The notes beneath the pieces are model-generated. The model saw only the letters and a list, made by a program, of their open reading frames with translations. It ran no database searches and was not told the DNA's origin. Made by a program: the position numbers and the translations under genes. Of a stretch of DNA of 64,000 nt, positions 24,501 to 36,414 are shown piece by piece (the first letter of the stretch is position 1; every line of letters begins with the position of its first letter). This DNA is from Hippophae tibetana. Lineage: Eukaryota; Streptophyta; Magnoliopsida; Rosales; Elaeagnaceae. The stretch is taken from contig CM072810.1 of NCBI GenBank assembly GCA_037013495.1, forward strand, positions 111,941,398 to 112,005,397, in the 5' to 3' direction.

Positions 24501-26280
24501 TTTTGCATATGATTGGCTCTTCCTGAACTGAGGTCATCCACATAATATAGCCCTCCCCTCCTAGTACCACGCCCAATGATCTCCTTGGTGAGAATATCCT
24601 GTAGAAGGAAAAAAGTAGAATACATCAGTACTACACAGTTAAGATCTGAAGTGACCTGACTTACATACATTAGTCGGTTTGACAGAGAGGGTACAAGTAA
24701 AGTATTAGATAATGATAATGAAGGAGATAAGGTCACTGTTCCAGATCCTGTAACTGGATAAGTGACCCCATTTGCATTGGCAACACGACTCTGTCTTGGC
24801 TGGGTTGTTTTGGAGAGATCGTTTGGGTCAAATGTCATATGATCTGTAGCTCCAGAGTCCAGAATCCAATCCTCCTTATCACTACGAGTAGAGATGTGAA
24901 ATGCTTTACTTGAAATACCTGGATCCTAGGAAGATTCGGCCTAAGAAGTAAGGGATAGTGAGGCATTATTGGTAGCCACAGCGGCTCGCCCAATGGTGTC
25001 CCGTTTCTTCCGTGCTTGAAGATCATTCCACCATTCTGGATACCCATGTAGTTTGAAGCAGTTTTCACGTGTGTGTTTGGAGTTTCCGCAATGGCCACAT
25101 TTCATGTCAAGAGATGGTGGATTTCCCGTGGATTTCTTGCTACCCAAGGAAGTTCCTATTTTTGGTGGCATTAGATTATGGTGTCCCTTGACCCCTTTAA
25201 AAGCCATAACTGCTCCGGGTGTCGTATCTACACCTATGATCATCACGGTCTGCCTGACCTCTTCCCTACGGACGAATCCATAGGCTTGTTCCACCGTAGG
25301 GAATGGTTTGATCTGAAGCACATCACTTCGAGTTTTATCCAATCTATCATCAAGTCCATCGAGGAAGGTATACACTCGATCTTCCTGTACGATGGAGTTG
25401 TATTTTTGTATATCAATCGCACACTCCATTGGATTAGGACGACGGAAATCAATTTCACGCCATAACCCTTGAAGGTCATTGTAGTATTTTTCAATGGATC
25501 CACCCGCTTGCTTCGTACGAGTAACTTGACGGCAAAGATCATACACTTGAGACGTGTCTGTCCTATCATAGTAAGTGGTAGCCACCGAATCCCAAACTTG
25601 TTTTGCAGTTGAGAATCGGATAAAATTTGCAATTAAGAAGAGGTCCATCGAATTGATCAACCATCTTTTGACAATGGCATTTTCAGTACGCCATCTTCTA
25701 AATGAAGGGTCGGTTTCAACAGGTTGAGGAAAGTCCCCATTAATATATCCCAGTTTATCTTTGCCAGAGATATACATCTCCACCACCTGGGACCATAAGG
25801 CATAGTTGGATCCTCCCAACTTGATACTAATGGGAGCAGTCGACGCTTCAGTTGGCGGAGGTTGTGAGCTGATCTGAGCTCTAGTTAAAACTTCCATCAT
25901 TTTTGCCGTCAAATCTTCCAATATGAAATTGGTAGTTAAATCTCTAGATTCCGCCACTATATAAATGCAAAAAAACACAACTTGTAACCCTAACCCTAAT
26001 TTCTCTCGCAAGCGGCGCCTTTTCTCTCCCTGTGCGTTGAGCAGTTTCCTCGCGCAGCCCTAGAGCGGCGTCCTTCTACAACCGAGCGTGACTTTCTTCT
26101 ACACGTGAGCGGCGCCCGTCTTCTGCAACGAGCAGCTAGGTCAAGATGGCCGAACCTTAGCTGGCTACAAATCCAGACAAAGTTAACCTTCCACTTGGTC
26201 CTCCGTCTCTGAAAAAACCCTCACTGACCAGCGAGGAGTTAGCAGCTCCAGTGAAGTTGATTCGTTTTTTTTGTTGTTCA

Positions 26281-26385
26281 AGCTATATCTTGCACTATCT
26301 GATTTGTTGTTGTTCGAGCTATATCTTGCACCGTCTGATCTGTTGTTGTTCGAGCTATATCTTGCACTGTCTGATTTTTCCCTTC
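26281..26385 (-). repeat. 36-bp tandem repeat in the copia leader
   Basis: Three copies of AGCTATATCTTGCAC... start at 26281, 26317 and 26353 (period 36). They lie between the primer-binding site and gag. Because 36 is divisible by three, short frames run through them; I see no reason to call these coding. Confidence 0.9.
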
Positions 26386-26827
26386 CTATTTTTTCCTTCT
26401 TCTTTTTTTTGGTTTCAAATGTTGCAGAGAAACAGACACCTAATTTAGGTCAGCAATCGTTTCCATCTTTTCTTGGTTTCTTCTTCTTCTTTTTTCAGGG
26501 GGGAGGTAGATTGAAGATGGTCGCAATCGACTTTGCACGCACAGAGACACTCGAACTTGAATTAAAACTAAGAACCTTGAACTCCAAAAGGATATGGAGA
26601 ATCTGCAGAGACAGTTTCGTAAAGTGTTGACACACAAACACCCATCTGCTTGGATTAATGGATGGAAGAAGCTGAGCAAATTGACCAAGATGACAGTTCT
26701 TGAAAAAAATGGATATGGGGTATTATTGATCTGATCTCTGGATTTAATAGATCAAACCAATGTTGAGGAGAACAGGTAGCAACGTAGGATTTTTATTTCT
26801 TTAGAGTCATAATCTGCTCTGATATCA

Positions 26828-27036
26828 TGTCAAATTATTCTGAGTTTATTTCTATAATTTCTGTTCTCTTCTTTTCCGTACAAAAACTACTTCTATGTAT
26901 ACTAATGAAAAAAAATATAAACTCTAATCATAACAGCTGTTTTACTTCCCTAATTTCTGATTCACTAACCACATTGTCTGCCATTTCTTAACTCCATTAA
27001 CTTTGTTGTTTACCACTTTCAATGCACACGCCAACA
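26828..27036 (-). repeat. 5' LTR of the second copia element
   Basis: 209 bp, ending in ATTTGACA next to the primer-binding site, and starting at the ferredoxin junction (27036/27037). Confidence 0.93.
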
Positions 27037-27396
27037 AGATGTTGGATAAGCAACACAATGAGAACCCAACTAGCTTCCAATTGTTCATCCTCAAAAAGCT
27101 ACCATCTGATTGGTCCACATTTCCTTCCATAATCTTTCCAGCACAGCTAGAACAAGACCCAGCTCTACATGAGTATGGAACATCAATTTTTTTCTCCTCA
27201 GCTTGATCTAAAATATACACATCATCAGGACAATCAAATTCTGCTGGCCCTTCTGGTGTTATAAGCTTAACCTTGTATGTAGCCATTGCAGTCACACGTT
27301 CTCCAAGGCTCGCCTTCAACCCATAAAGGACTTGACCGAAAACTGGAAGCGCACAGAGATTAGTTGCCAGTTGGCGACAGATGATGTGCTCACCAT

Positions 27397-28816
27397 GGTG
27401 CTAGAGAGAGTTTCCATTTTGGCATGGGAAGGGTTAGAATGTTGGGAGATAGAGAGCTAGGTCTGCAAGTAGTATCATTGATAATGGGAAGGCTTGTGAA
27501 AATAGCATGACGTGGCATTGAACATATATGACACGTGTTGGTTGTGGCTAGCATTTTCTATTATTGTCGCCACACGACTATTTTACAAATGTATTAGCAA
27601 CTGTGGTACACACACTACCAGAGATTTATTTCAATTATGTTCTTACGTTTTTCCATTTACTTTCGATGTCTAGCATATTTTAGTGGGAATCTCAAATAAA
27701 TCAGTACTACACAAGAAATACGTACATGTGTTGTTACTATATTTAACCACTTTAAACATTTGTAAAATGACTAGAGTCAAATGCAACAAATAAGAAAACT
27801 AAAATGCACAAATTTTAAAATGACTAATGTGTCAGATTTGTAAAAACAAAATGACTAAAATATTATACTATCTCATACATAATCAGAAAGAACAAATCTT
27901 AGCAAAAATAAATAAATAAAAGAACATAACATGCCCTGAGGACTATCCAATACACATCTTTTCAAAGCCATACAAGGAAAGTGTGAAAATGACAAAAGAA
28001 AGAGCAGCTTTACAAGATAAAGTAACAACACTAACTCAACAAAGATAAAACGAGAACACTAGATGAACGCAATGAAGAGCTTTTAATAGCAAGAAAAACT
28101 AAGCATCTGTTGGCGATTCACTGGCATTTCCTTACAAGACCTAAACAAGATGACAAAATTTCATGACAATTAACAGAATCGCAAAGCAAGTGGTATCACA
28201 ACGGGATTGAACCCTGTAAAATTAATAAAACTGTACTGCAAATGCAAATCCTTTCACAATGGCACTTCGGTATGTTCCAATTGCACAGCAACCTATCCTC
28301 TCGTTAAGCAACTTGAACAAATGAAAATCATAGAGGAACCACCGGAGGCAAGTGAAAGAATTAAAATTGACTAATTCCTTGCGTGGCAAAAGGTTCATTT
28401 CAAGTTCATCCCCCTTGGTTCCATTCATCCCAAAGACACATATTAAAACAAGGTACATGGGAAAAATATGGTAGGACTACTTACATGGTGAATATATGTG
28501 AATATGTGAAAGGTCCAAAAAGAAAACAACAAATGGCATGAGTTTTAACTCTCTAGCTTCTTTAGATTATGAAACAAAATATGCATTCTAAATTAAGGCT
28601 CCACTTACAGCCAGGGTGAAAAACAAAAAGAAAATCTCTGGGCTTCCACGAATTCAGAGAAAGAAGAATACACCTCCGTTCTCAAAGCCTGTGATTCCAA
28701 TCTAAAGATGTACAACCTCTCCATATATGACCGGAGTCTTTCTCTTAGAATGTATCATCTCTCAATAAGCAATGTGTTTGGGGAAGGCTCTATCAGCTTT
28801 TTTTTTCTGAGAAGTC
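27397..28816. other. Region between ferredoxin remnant and TMN1
   Basis: This holds the former ferredoxin promoter and the 3' untranslated region of TMN1. A palindromic G-box (ACACGTGT, core 27532-27537) and a GACGTGGC motif at about 27509-27516 lie 110-140 bp upstream of the ferredoxin ATG, as expected for a light-regulated gene. No other gene is supported. Confidence 0.6.
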
Positions 28817-31800
28817 TTAATCACACTTAATGTTTCTGTAGATCCTCCTTACGAACAAATTAGAGCCCAGGTAACCAACAGCCCCTGCACATTCAACAAA
28901 AAAATAAATGCATTTTTTTTCAGGAGCTAAGTGGCAAATGTAGATTAAGGTTTTACTAACAGTAACTTAACAATCATCCAATATATATAAGAATCTCAAA
29001 CAAAATGAGCCTTCCCACATTGCATCGGTCAAATGAGCTCAAGCCCAACAAATGCAATAAAAAAAGGGAAGGAAAAAAAAAGCACGACTGGCCTTGGTTT
29101 AGCCATGGTGTCTCAGAGACATCAACACAATGGGAAAATAATTAATTCTCCTGAACCTAAAATTCAATTTAAATATTTTTGGACTGCACGGAAAGAAAAT
29201 AGAATTTTAAATGTTAAATTAAGCACACTTGATAATGAGCAGCGTTTTCTACAAACCACTTAAGGGTGCGATGGGAGGGTATAAATGATAGACACTTGAC
29301 GTTTCAATTATTAAAAAAATAAAACTACTTGGGAAAGTATCAAAGCAACAGATGTTTGACCAAAAATAAGATACAACAGATGAAATTGTTAGACAAATTT
29401 AAAATTTCGTAGAAGAACTCACCACAGAGAATTCCCAAACCGAGACAAAACATTAGGGTGTATCCAAAATAGAAGCTGGTCTGGAAGAACCCTGACATCT
29501 TAGTCTTGGCATAGTAGTAATATATTGAGTACGAGTATACATATACAGCTGTTGAGGCAGCAGAAAAGAAAGAAGTCCATTGCCAGTGATAGTTCTCAGC
29601 ATTGAGCAAGAAGTATGTTCCCACTATTGTCACACATACAGTGACAATAATAAGAATCAAAAAAACAAGCAGCATAAAACCGTATACATAGTATACCTGT
29701 TGAGAAAGAAAAACATTAATCCAGGACGAGTGCCATATCAAACAATCATGCAAAAGTTACGACTAACCACAAAGTATGCTATACTTACCATGCAAATTTC
29801 AGTGATAACAATATTACCACAAACTAAAAGGTTAATTTCATACTGAAATTTTACTTCACTGCATTACTATTTATCAAGACTCGAGAGCTGACAAACTGAC
29901 ACCAAAAGGTTGGACATGAATCAGAAACAAATAATGAACCATTAATTTTCAGATATACAAGCAAGTAATTAAGCCTTCAGTAAATCTTCAATTTTGTCCC
30001 ATTAACTTTGTAATTGACACCACCTTTTTGTGCTACAAAACAACTTCAATGTCTATCCCCCAAAGTACAAAACATAAACAGGCAATATCAGAATGCTCAA
30101 AGCTGCAAATAATCCAACTGACATGCAGCCATCTCTTCAGCTAGACAGCCACAAAAAATGATGGGGAAGAGGGAGGGGGAGGGAATATATGCATATCTGA
30201 AATAGTAAAATATGCTCAACTTCACAAGGTTTGCTTTCAAGATTAAATATAATCATGTGGTTGTAAGATCTACCTTGTAATTCCAAAAGGATGTGAAAAC
30301 AAAATACATCTCAATGAATATGCTTCCAAAGGGAAGCAGTCCTCCCATCATTGATACTACTGATGGCGTCAAATACCATTTCTTTTCAGGAATGGGACGA
30401 GGAATGGTCTTCACACGACAGGGATTGTTTGGGGCACCATTCCAGTTTCTTCCGACAACTGTTCCGAGAAGTGCAAGAGGAAAAGAGATGAAAGCCCAAA
30501 TAACGAAGACAACAACCATAGTACCAAAGGGAATGGCTGCTAGAGACCCATAGAATATGGCAATTGTGTTCAAGAAGAACCCAATACTAAAGCACATAAA
30601 TGGGAACAGAGAGGCTGTCAGAATCATTGACTTTATCCAATGTTTACCTGAAAATTAAAGATGTTGGAAACACGCACATATTAAATTTACAACAATTTCC
30701 CAACTTAATCATGTAGCAAACCAAAATTGTAGCAAGTATATTGTGACTATTTAGTACAACAGTAAGCAATAACTTACCCCCGCTTCGTGAATACATCCCA
30801 CAACTAACATAACCAGAAATGAATGATGTAAGTGCATAACACACTATAAAAGTTGTAACAATTGCCCCTCTCCTGTAGCACCAAAGTATTTAATATAAGA
30901 GAAAGTATATAGGAAGGTACAGGGTTTGCAACATTTCTCAACTACAAAAAGCTACTAGGATGTATATAAGAAAAGTTGGATGGCATGATAACAAAAAATT
31001 ATGGGTATTTGACACGGCATTGTCAACTAAACTAAAGATTTGTATATACAGGCACGTGTTTGTACATTCATGATTGCAACAACAAGCATGCAAGCTAGGC
31101 TGAAGTCATTGCATCAAAGTTGCATCAAAGCATACAAGATTCAATTCATGTACCAAGACCTGTGAAAGAAGATTTGTAACATACCCGACATACAACATTC
31201 CTATGATTGCCAATAAAATGACAAGGAGAACAAGCAATGCTAGTTGAGCACCAGTTCCAACAACAGCTGATAGAATAACCAAATTCCTTGCAGGTCGAAA
31301 GACATCCCCATGAACAAGTTTCCAGCCAGACTCTTCATTAACATCTCTTTCCTACAAATCAGAACATTGGAATAGCCACCAAGTATAAGTTCATATTTCC
31401 ATGCCCTCCATTTTGAAAGAATTAACTAGAAAAGAAAAATAAGAGAGAACATCACCAAAGTCTCTAAATCATCATCCTCCCGAGCATATTTTGCATAGTC
31501 ATTCCTAAGAGTTCGCATTAGTATCATTGAGACTAGACCAGTCAGGAAGATAACCATCATGAACGAATTAAAAATAGAGAACCAATGGATCTGCAAATAC
31601 AAGCAAACATGATTAAAGGGTATTGGAAATTGAATTGTACAGCAGCAATAAACAAAAAAATGTGAAAAATGGAACACAGAAACAGAAACAAAAACCATAG
31701 CAAAGGTTACCTGGTGCTCAAAGAAAGGGTAGTCCAGGTAAACATCAAAGCGATGAGCAAAGGAGATATTGGTTGGAGTCCATTTAACGGAGTATGTCAG

Positions 31801-33436
31801 GTCGAATGTCCGCCCCACTTCCAAAGGCTTTGGACTCTCTTGTGTGAGATTTACATGAATTATCTACATGAATATAAATTTAGATATGAAGCAGATGACA
31901 CATCCTAAAGCTTATTATAAAACCAATAAGAGGTTTGAACAACCACAAACCTGATCCTTATTATATTTGACATTGATATTCTTATGAGTATAGAGAACAT
32001 GCTTAGCATTCTCACCATTCTTATCTGGGTGCAATTCACCAACAAAGCCTAAAATATAAATAAGAAAATTAAATTGGTCAAAGTTATCAGCTTTTATATA
32101 AAATCCAAAAAGTAAAGGAAAGAAACTAATTAATCCATACCCCATAAAGGAAGATCGTCTGCAATTATATTGATTGTTCCGGCCATGATTAAAAATGACA
32201 AGATAATCAGTGAGTCCAGGAAAATAAATAAATTGATAAAATAATATCAAACCAGAGGAGAACCTTCACATGCAAAGGCAAGACTCAAAAAGGCATTAAT
32301 CAAGAGAAAAATATCTAGAGCAATCTAGCAATGTGTAATGATGAAAGCAGCTAAACCTTCCATCAGTAGATGTATCACAATGCTACTCCTTGTATTGAAC
32401 TAATACATAATTTCAAATATATAGTGCACAACATACCCATGAAGAATTCAAACCAATAACTGTTCTCAATTGCATCCTTGAAATGTTTAACCTTTTGCTC
32501 ATCAAACTTAAGTTGGCAAATCACAGACTTGTCCACGTTTCCTGGACCAGGAAGTTTTTTCAATAAGTTCAACATTGGGAATCTACTCTCAGAAATTAGA
32601 TACTAAAAGGAAGTCTACATACTTTGGAACTTTATGTCAATCTGGCTGTCAATGAGTTCATTTCCACCAAGGACCTCACCAAGACCACCCCATTTGTGAA
32701 CAGGATTATCAGGTGGGTGACAGAAGGGGAGGCTGTAATAATTGTACGTTTCTTGGGGATTATTGTAAGGTCCAACCTTATTTACCCAAAGGGTCACATG
32801 GTCATTTGTTTGATACTGCAAAAGACCAAAGAGAGTACAATAGTTCGGACTAAATGCCACATGAAAAATCAAATCCATTATTTTGTAAAGAAGAAAACCA
32901 AAAACAAAGGTAAGTAAAAAGATACAATTGTGTGCAGTCAAATAGAAGAACTGGAAAAAAGGAAATGAGAGCCAAAAAGATCTCAGTCGCACATCTAAAA
33001 TGCCTAATCATGGATAATACACTATACAGAATTGGATACAATGCACTATGATAAGTTCCCATTTCCATACCTACAGCCATATACGATTCAATTCGCGCTT
33101 AAAGAGAAACCAAATTGAGATATATCTCATAGGCATCAACCCATTACGCAATTCCTCACCCAAGCTTAATTACACACAAATACGAATGCAGAATAAACTC
33201 TCGATCTAAGAAGGAAGAAAACCGAGCAATATAAAACCAAGAAGAACTCACAGATCCATAGAGAATACAGGAACAAACAACAAGATATACGAGTGGTTTG
33301 CCAATTAGCAATTTATTAGGGTTATGTCAAGAGAGAGAGAAATGGTTACCTTGTGATCTGAGTCAGAGGAGAAGACAGGGGAGAGAAGAAAAGCTAAAAA
33401 TAGGAACAGAAAAAAAGATCGAACGACGGAGAACAT
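28817..33436 (-). CDS. TMN1: Transmembrane nine (TM9SF/EMP70) family protein, TMN1-like
   Basis: Twelve exons: 33436-33350, 32815-32623, 32541-32437, 32158-32141, 32048-31951, 31863-31711, 31590-31456, 31351-31185, 30872-30778, 30647-30274, 29696-29423 and 28884-28817. They sum to 1767 nt (588 residues plus stop); Arabidopsis TMN1 is close to this length. A signal peptide ([19 protein letters not shown]) is followed by a lumenal domain to about residue 220 ([42 protein letters not shown]). Nine membrane spans come next, starting at [20 protein letters not shown]. The C-terminus RNIKCD ends in a KxD motif, which retains plant EMP proteins in the Golgi. The family sorts membrane proteins in the Golgi and endosomes. 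Exon 4 is only 18 nt. The gene looks intact. Confidence 0.95.
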
Positions 33437-36414
33437 GGCGATCGCCGACTAGAACCGGATCCGAACAATCCAGGATTCAGATTCTAAATAGTATTTGAAG
33501 AACGAGCTTACTTTCTCTCTGAACACGAGTCTATATAATTTCCTTTTAAGTTTATGATTTAAGAGAGAGAGAGTAAAGATCTTCTCCTTCTTCTTTTTTA
33601 TGTTTTTTGTGCTACTGCTAAAAGAGTAAGTAAAGAACTTGTGACTTTAGTTGTTGTTTTTCATTTTTTATTTTTTTTTCCATCTTCTAATAGTATTTTT
33701 TCAAAAAAAACTATACTCTCCAACTTAAATTCAATCTATTTTTTACACTTCCAATTAAAATACATGCCAACCACAAGTACGTTGTCATAATTTTTTAATT
33801 TATTAAACATATTAATACTTGTAGAAAAAAATTTAATATCTTTATGTAAATCCACAGTTAAATTTTTAAGGTATCAAAATATATCATTAAACTTATATAA
33901 GTTATATTAATTTATCATTTTTATTAAAAATTTGATATGAATTAATGTAAAATAAATCACATACAATACATTTATTCAAAAACGCTATTAAAGTTATATA
34001 AATTATAATAACTTATCAACAAAATTTATCCATTTATATAATGACTTGTATTGAGTGATTTGATGATGAATGTATTAATAGAAAATTTTGATGTTAGATT
34101 TTATTGTAAATATAAGTTTGTGATAAATTTATAGAAATGATATATTTTTCAATTTATATAAAATTAACAGTAGATTTTAATACTTTAAAATTTTAATAAT
34201 AAATTTACATGAATAGGTAAAGTTATAATGAAGCTTATAAAAAAGACCTAATATATATTAATTATTATGATAGTATAGACTTTACATTGTGTTTCATAGA
34301 ATAACATCAAAAAAATTCTTAAAAATTTAAAAAATTTAAAATTACTCTTCAAATATAAAGAAAATTAAATCTAATAAAATGAATAGTGAATTTTCATAAA
34401 TAAAAATGAAATAATATATAACAAAAAACCAAGAAGTAATAAGAAATCAAATAATATTATAATTACGAATATAAGACATCTCATGATATTTTTTACAATA
34501 AATGGTAATTAGTAAAAAGAAATTTTAAAAATTTTAAAAAGCAAAATTAAATTTTAAAGAAAAAGATGGATATAAAGATCCATCATTTTCATCGTTAAAG
34601 AAATTATTCCCAAAAAAACCATAATTTATTATATAATAAGTAATAAAAAATAAGCATTAATATTATATAAGTAAAAAATAACGTACAATATATCATTAAT
34701 TGATAAAAAAATATAATTAATAAGTTATCAAAAATCCCTACGAAAAATTGTTTATATTTATTTAGAAAAAATTCAAATATTAATAAAATATTATTTTAAA
34801 GAAAGAATTAATACACCATTATAATTAACATTGTTAGATAATAAAATAATAAATATGAAAGATGTTTTATTAGGAATAATCTATGGTAACTTAGGATATA
34901 AGAAACAAAAATTAGGTTTGTTATTAATATTCATGATAAAAAATTAAACCAAGTGTTAAGTTTACCTTATAATTTGAAAAATGAGATTTAATGAAATAAT
35001 AAAATCATCAATTTTTAAAACATTACACAATATGATATTCATTAACAAACAATCATAAGAGTTTAATATATGAAAAAAATGAATTTATAAAAATAGATAA
35101 AAAGTTTCAATAATTTTGACAAAAATAATAAAACCAAAAATACTAATGAACTTTGAAATATCAAAAAAATAATAGTTAGTTATTAAAAAAATCTACATAT
35201 AAGAAATAAAAAGTAACATAGTTAAAAACAATAACAAACTAAAATTTACTTTTATAAACCATAAAATAGAATTTTCTAACAAATGACAAGTTACATAACT
35301 AATAAGAATTTCAAATAATGAAAACATTAATAGATGATGTATAACTAAGAAGAAATAAGTTAGAAAACAAAAAAAAATTAATTAATATAAGTATTAGTTT
35401 ATTGTGTCATATTAGAAGAAAAAAATAATGTTTAAAAATAAATTAAAAAACATATAATTAAAAATAACTCGCCTATTAATCGTAACAAAAAAATCAAATA
35501 ATATTAATAAAAACTTAAAGAACTTCTAACAAAAAAAAATTATTTAGTCCAAGAATCAAATATGAAGTATCTACGAAAAATAATTACAAAAAAAATAAAT
35601 AAAATTAATCATAATAAATTACAACAAGATATATGTATAAAATAAATAATATATATATATAATATATAGAAATAATGATATTATAATTCATGAATACAAT
35701 CTCTTAAAAGAATTAAAAATAAACTTATCCTAGAGTAAGAAGCGAGGGAAGAAAAAATAAAAAAGTACATAAAATCTTGTGAAATAATTTAATAGTATAA
35801 TATTTAATTTTGTTATTAATTTAAAATAAAATATAAAATATTTTAAAAATAATAAAAATAAATTTAAATATTATATTTCTCTCACGTAAGTATATAATTA
35901 TTTAAAATTAAAAAATATTTATTTTCTAATTTTAATCATTTATAATTTATAATTTTATTTTAATTTTACTGGTTAAATAAATAAAATAATAATATCATTA
36001 TTTTATTAAATTTAATTTCTATTATCATTTTAATTATATTTAACCAAAACATTACCTTCATTCTTTTATATTTGTTTAGATTCTCTTTTTTACTTTCCCT
36101 GTGTAATTCTCCAAAAATCTCCCACTTTGAACAGCTAAATTCTTTCTTTCTCCTTCCCCTTTACAATCCATTTTCTCAATTACATTTAAAGAATAAAAAA
36201 ATAATCCCAAAATTCAGTTCTTTGTCAAAAGATGTTTCCCTTTTCTAACTAAAGTTGTAATCTTTTTTCAATTCAAAGCTTATCTAATTCTCTGAATTTG
36301 ATGACTCGTGAATTAAAAGCTCTTCGAATGTTCACTTCTGTTTCTACCTTCTATTTAAGCCAAAATAATAACCAAAATCAAGAGAATTGAAGGGGAGAAA
36401 AAAAAACCAAAATT
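33437..36414. other. AT-rich intergenic region between divergent TMN1 and SnRK2
   Basis: It holds the promoters of two divergent genes. The TMN1 side has a GA-rich leader (about 33549-33572). From about 33780 to 36070 the sequence is extremely AT-rich, with many short A and T runs and no supported gene or element. The SnRK2 side (36070-36414) is pyrimidine-richer and is probably its promoter and 5' leader. Confidence 0.6.

Larger units (their letters stand above)
21378..27036 (-). mobile_element. Ty1/copia LTR retrotransposon inside ferredoxin, full length but broken
   Basis: Reading on the minus strand: 5' LTR 27036-26828, primer-binding site TGATATCAGAGC (26827-26816), a long leader (about 26815-26012), gag with UBN2-like domain and CCHC knuckle CGHCGNSKHTRENC (about 25900-24950), protease (about 24850), integrase with HSDVWGP and LRSDNGGEY (about 24450-23700), reverse transcriptase with YVDDMIITGD (about 23150-22450), RNase H (about 22100-21620), polypurine TTGAGGAGGAG and 3' LTR 21584-21378. 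Long frames survive; only about four breaks are evident. The LTRs differ at about ten of 205 aligned sites by my count (roughly 5%), suggesting about 2 million years under a commonly used plant clock. No target duplication is visible because a few bases are missing at the 3' junction. Confidence 0.94.
21332..27396 (-). pseudogene. Plastid-type [2Fe-2S] ferredoxin gene, split by a copia insertion
   Basis: The 5' part (27396-27037) has an ATG in good context at 27394-27396, a transit-peptide remnant ([20 protein letters not shown]), then [29 protein letters not shown] and the cluster motif [12 protein letters not shown], ending at the codons for AYPTS. The 3' part (21377-21332) resumes with VVIETH and ends ENELTA-stop, exactly the ferredoxin C-terminus. 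Between them lies a copia element. The gene was already damaged or decayed afterwards: the transit peptide is out of frame with the start, and there are small indels after QSDGSFL and in the last exon part. Ferredoxins of this type carry electrons from photosystem I in the chloroplast stroma; plant copies are often intronless, as here. G-box CACGTG sits upstream at 27532-27537. Confidence 0.9.

Noticed and set aside
26251-26448. Repetitive plus-strand frame (ICCCSSYILH)
   Set aside because: Translation of three 36-bp repeats in the copia leader, on the strand opposite to the element.
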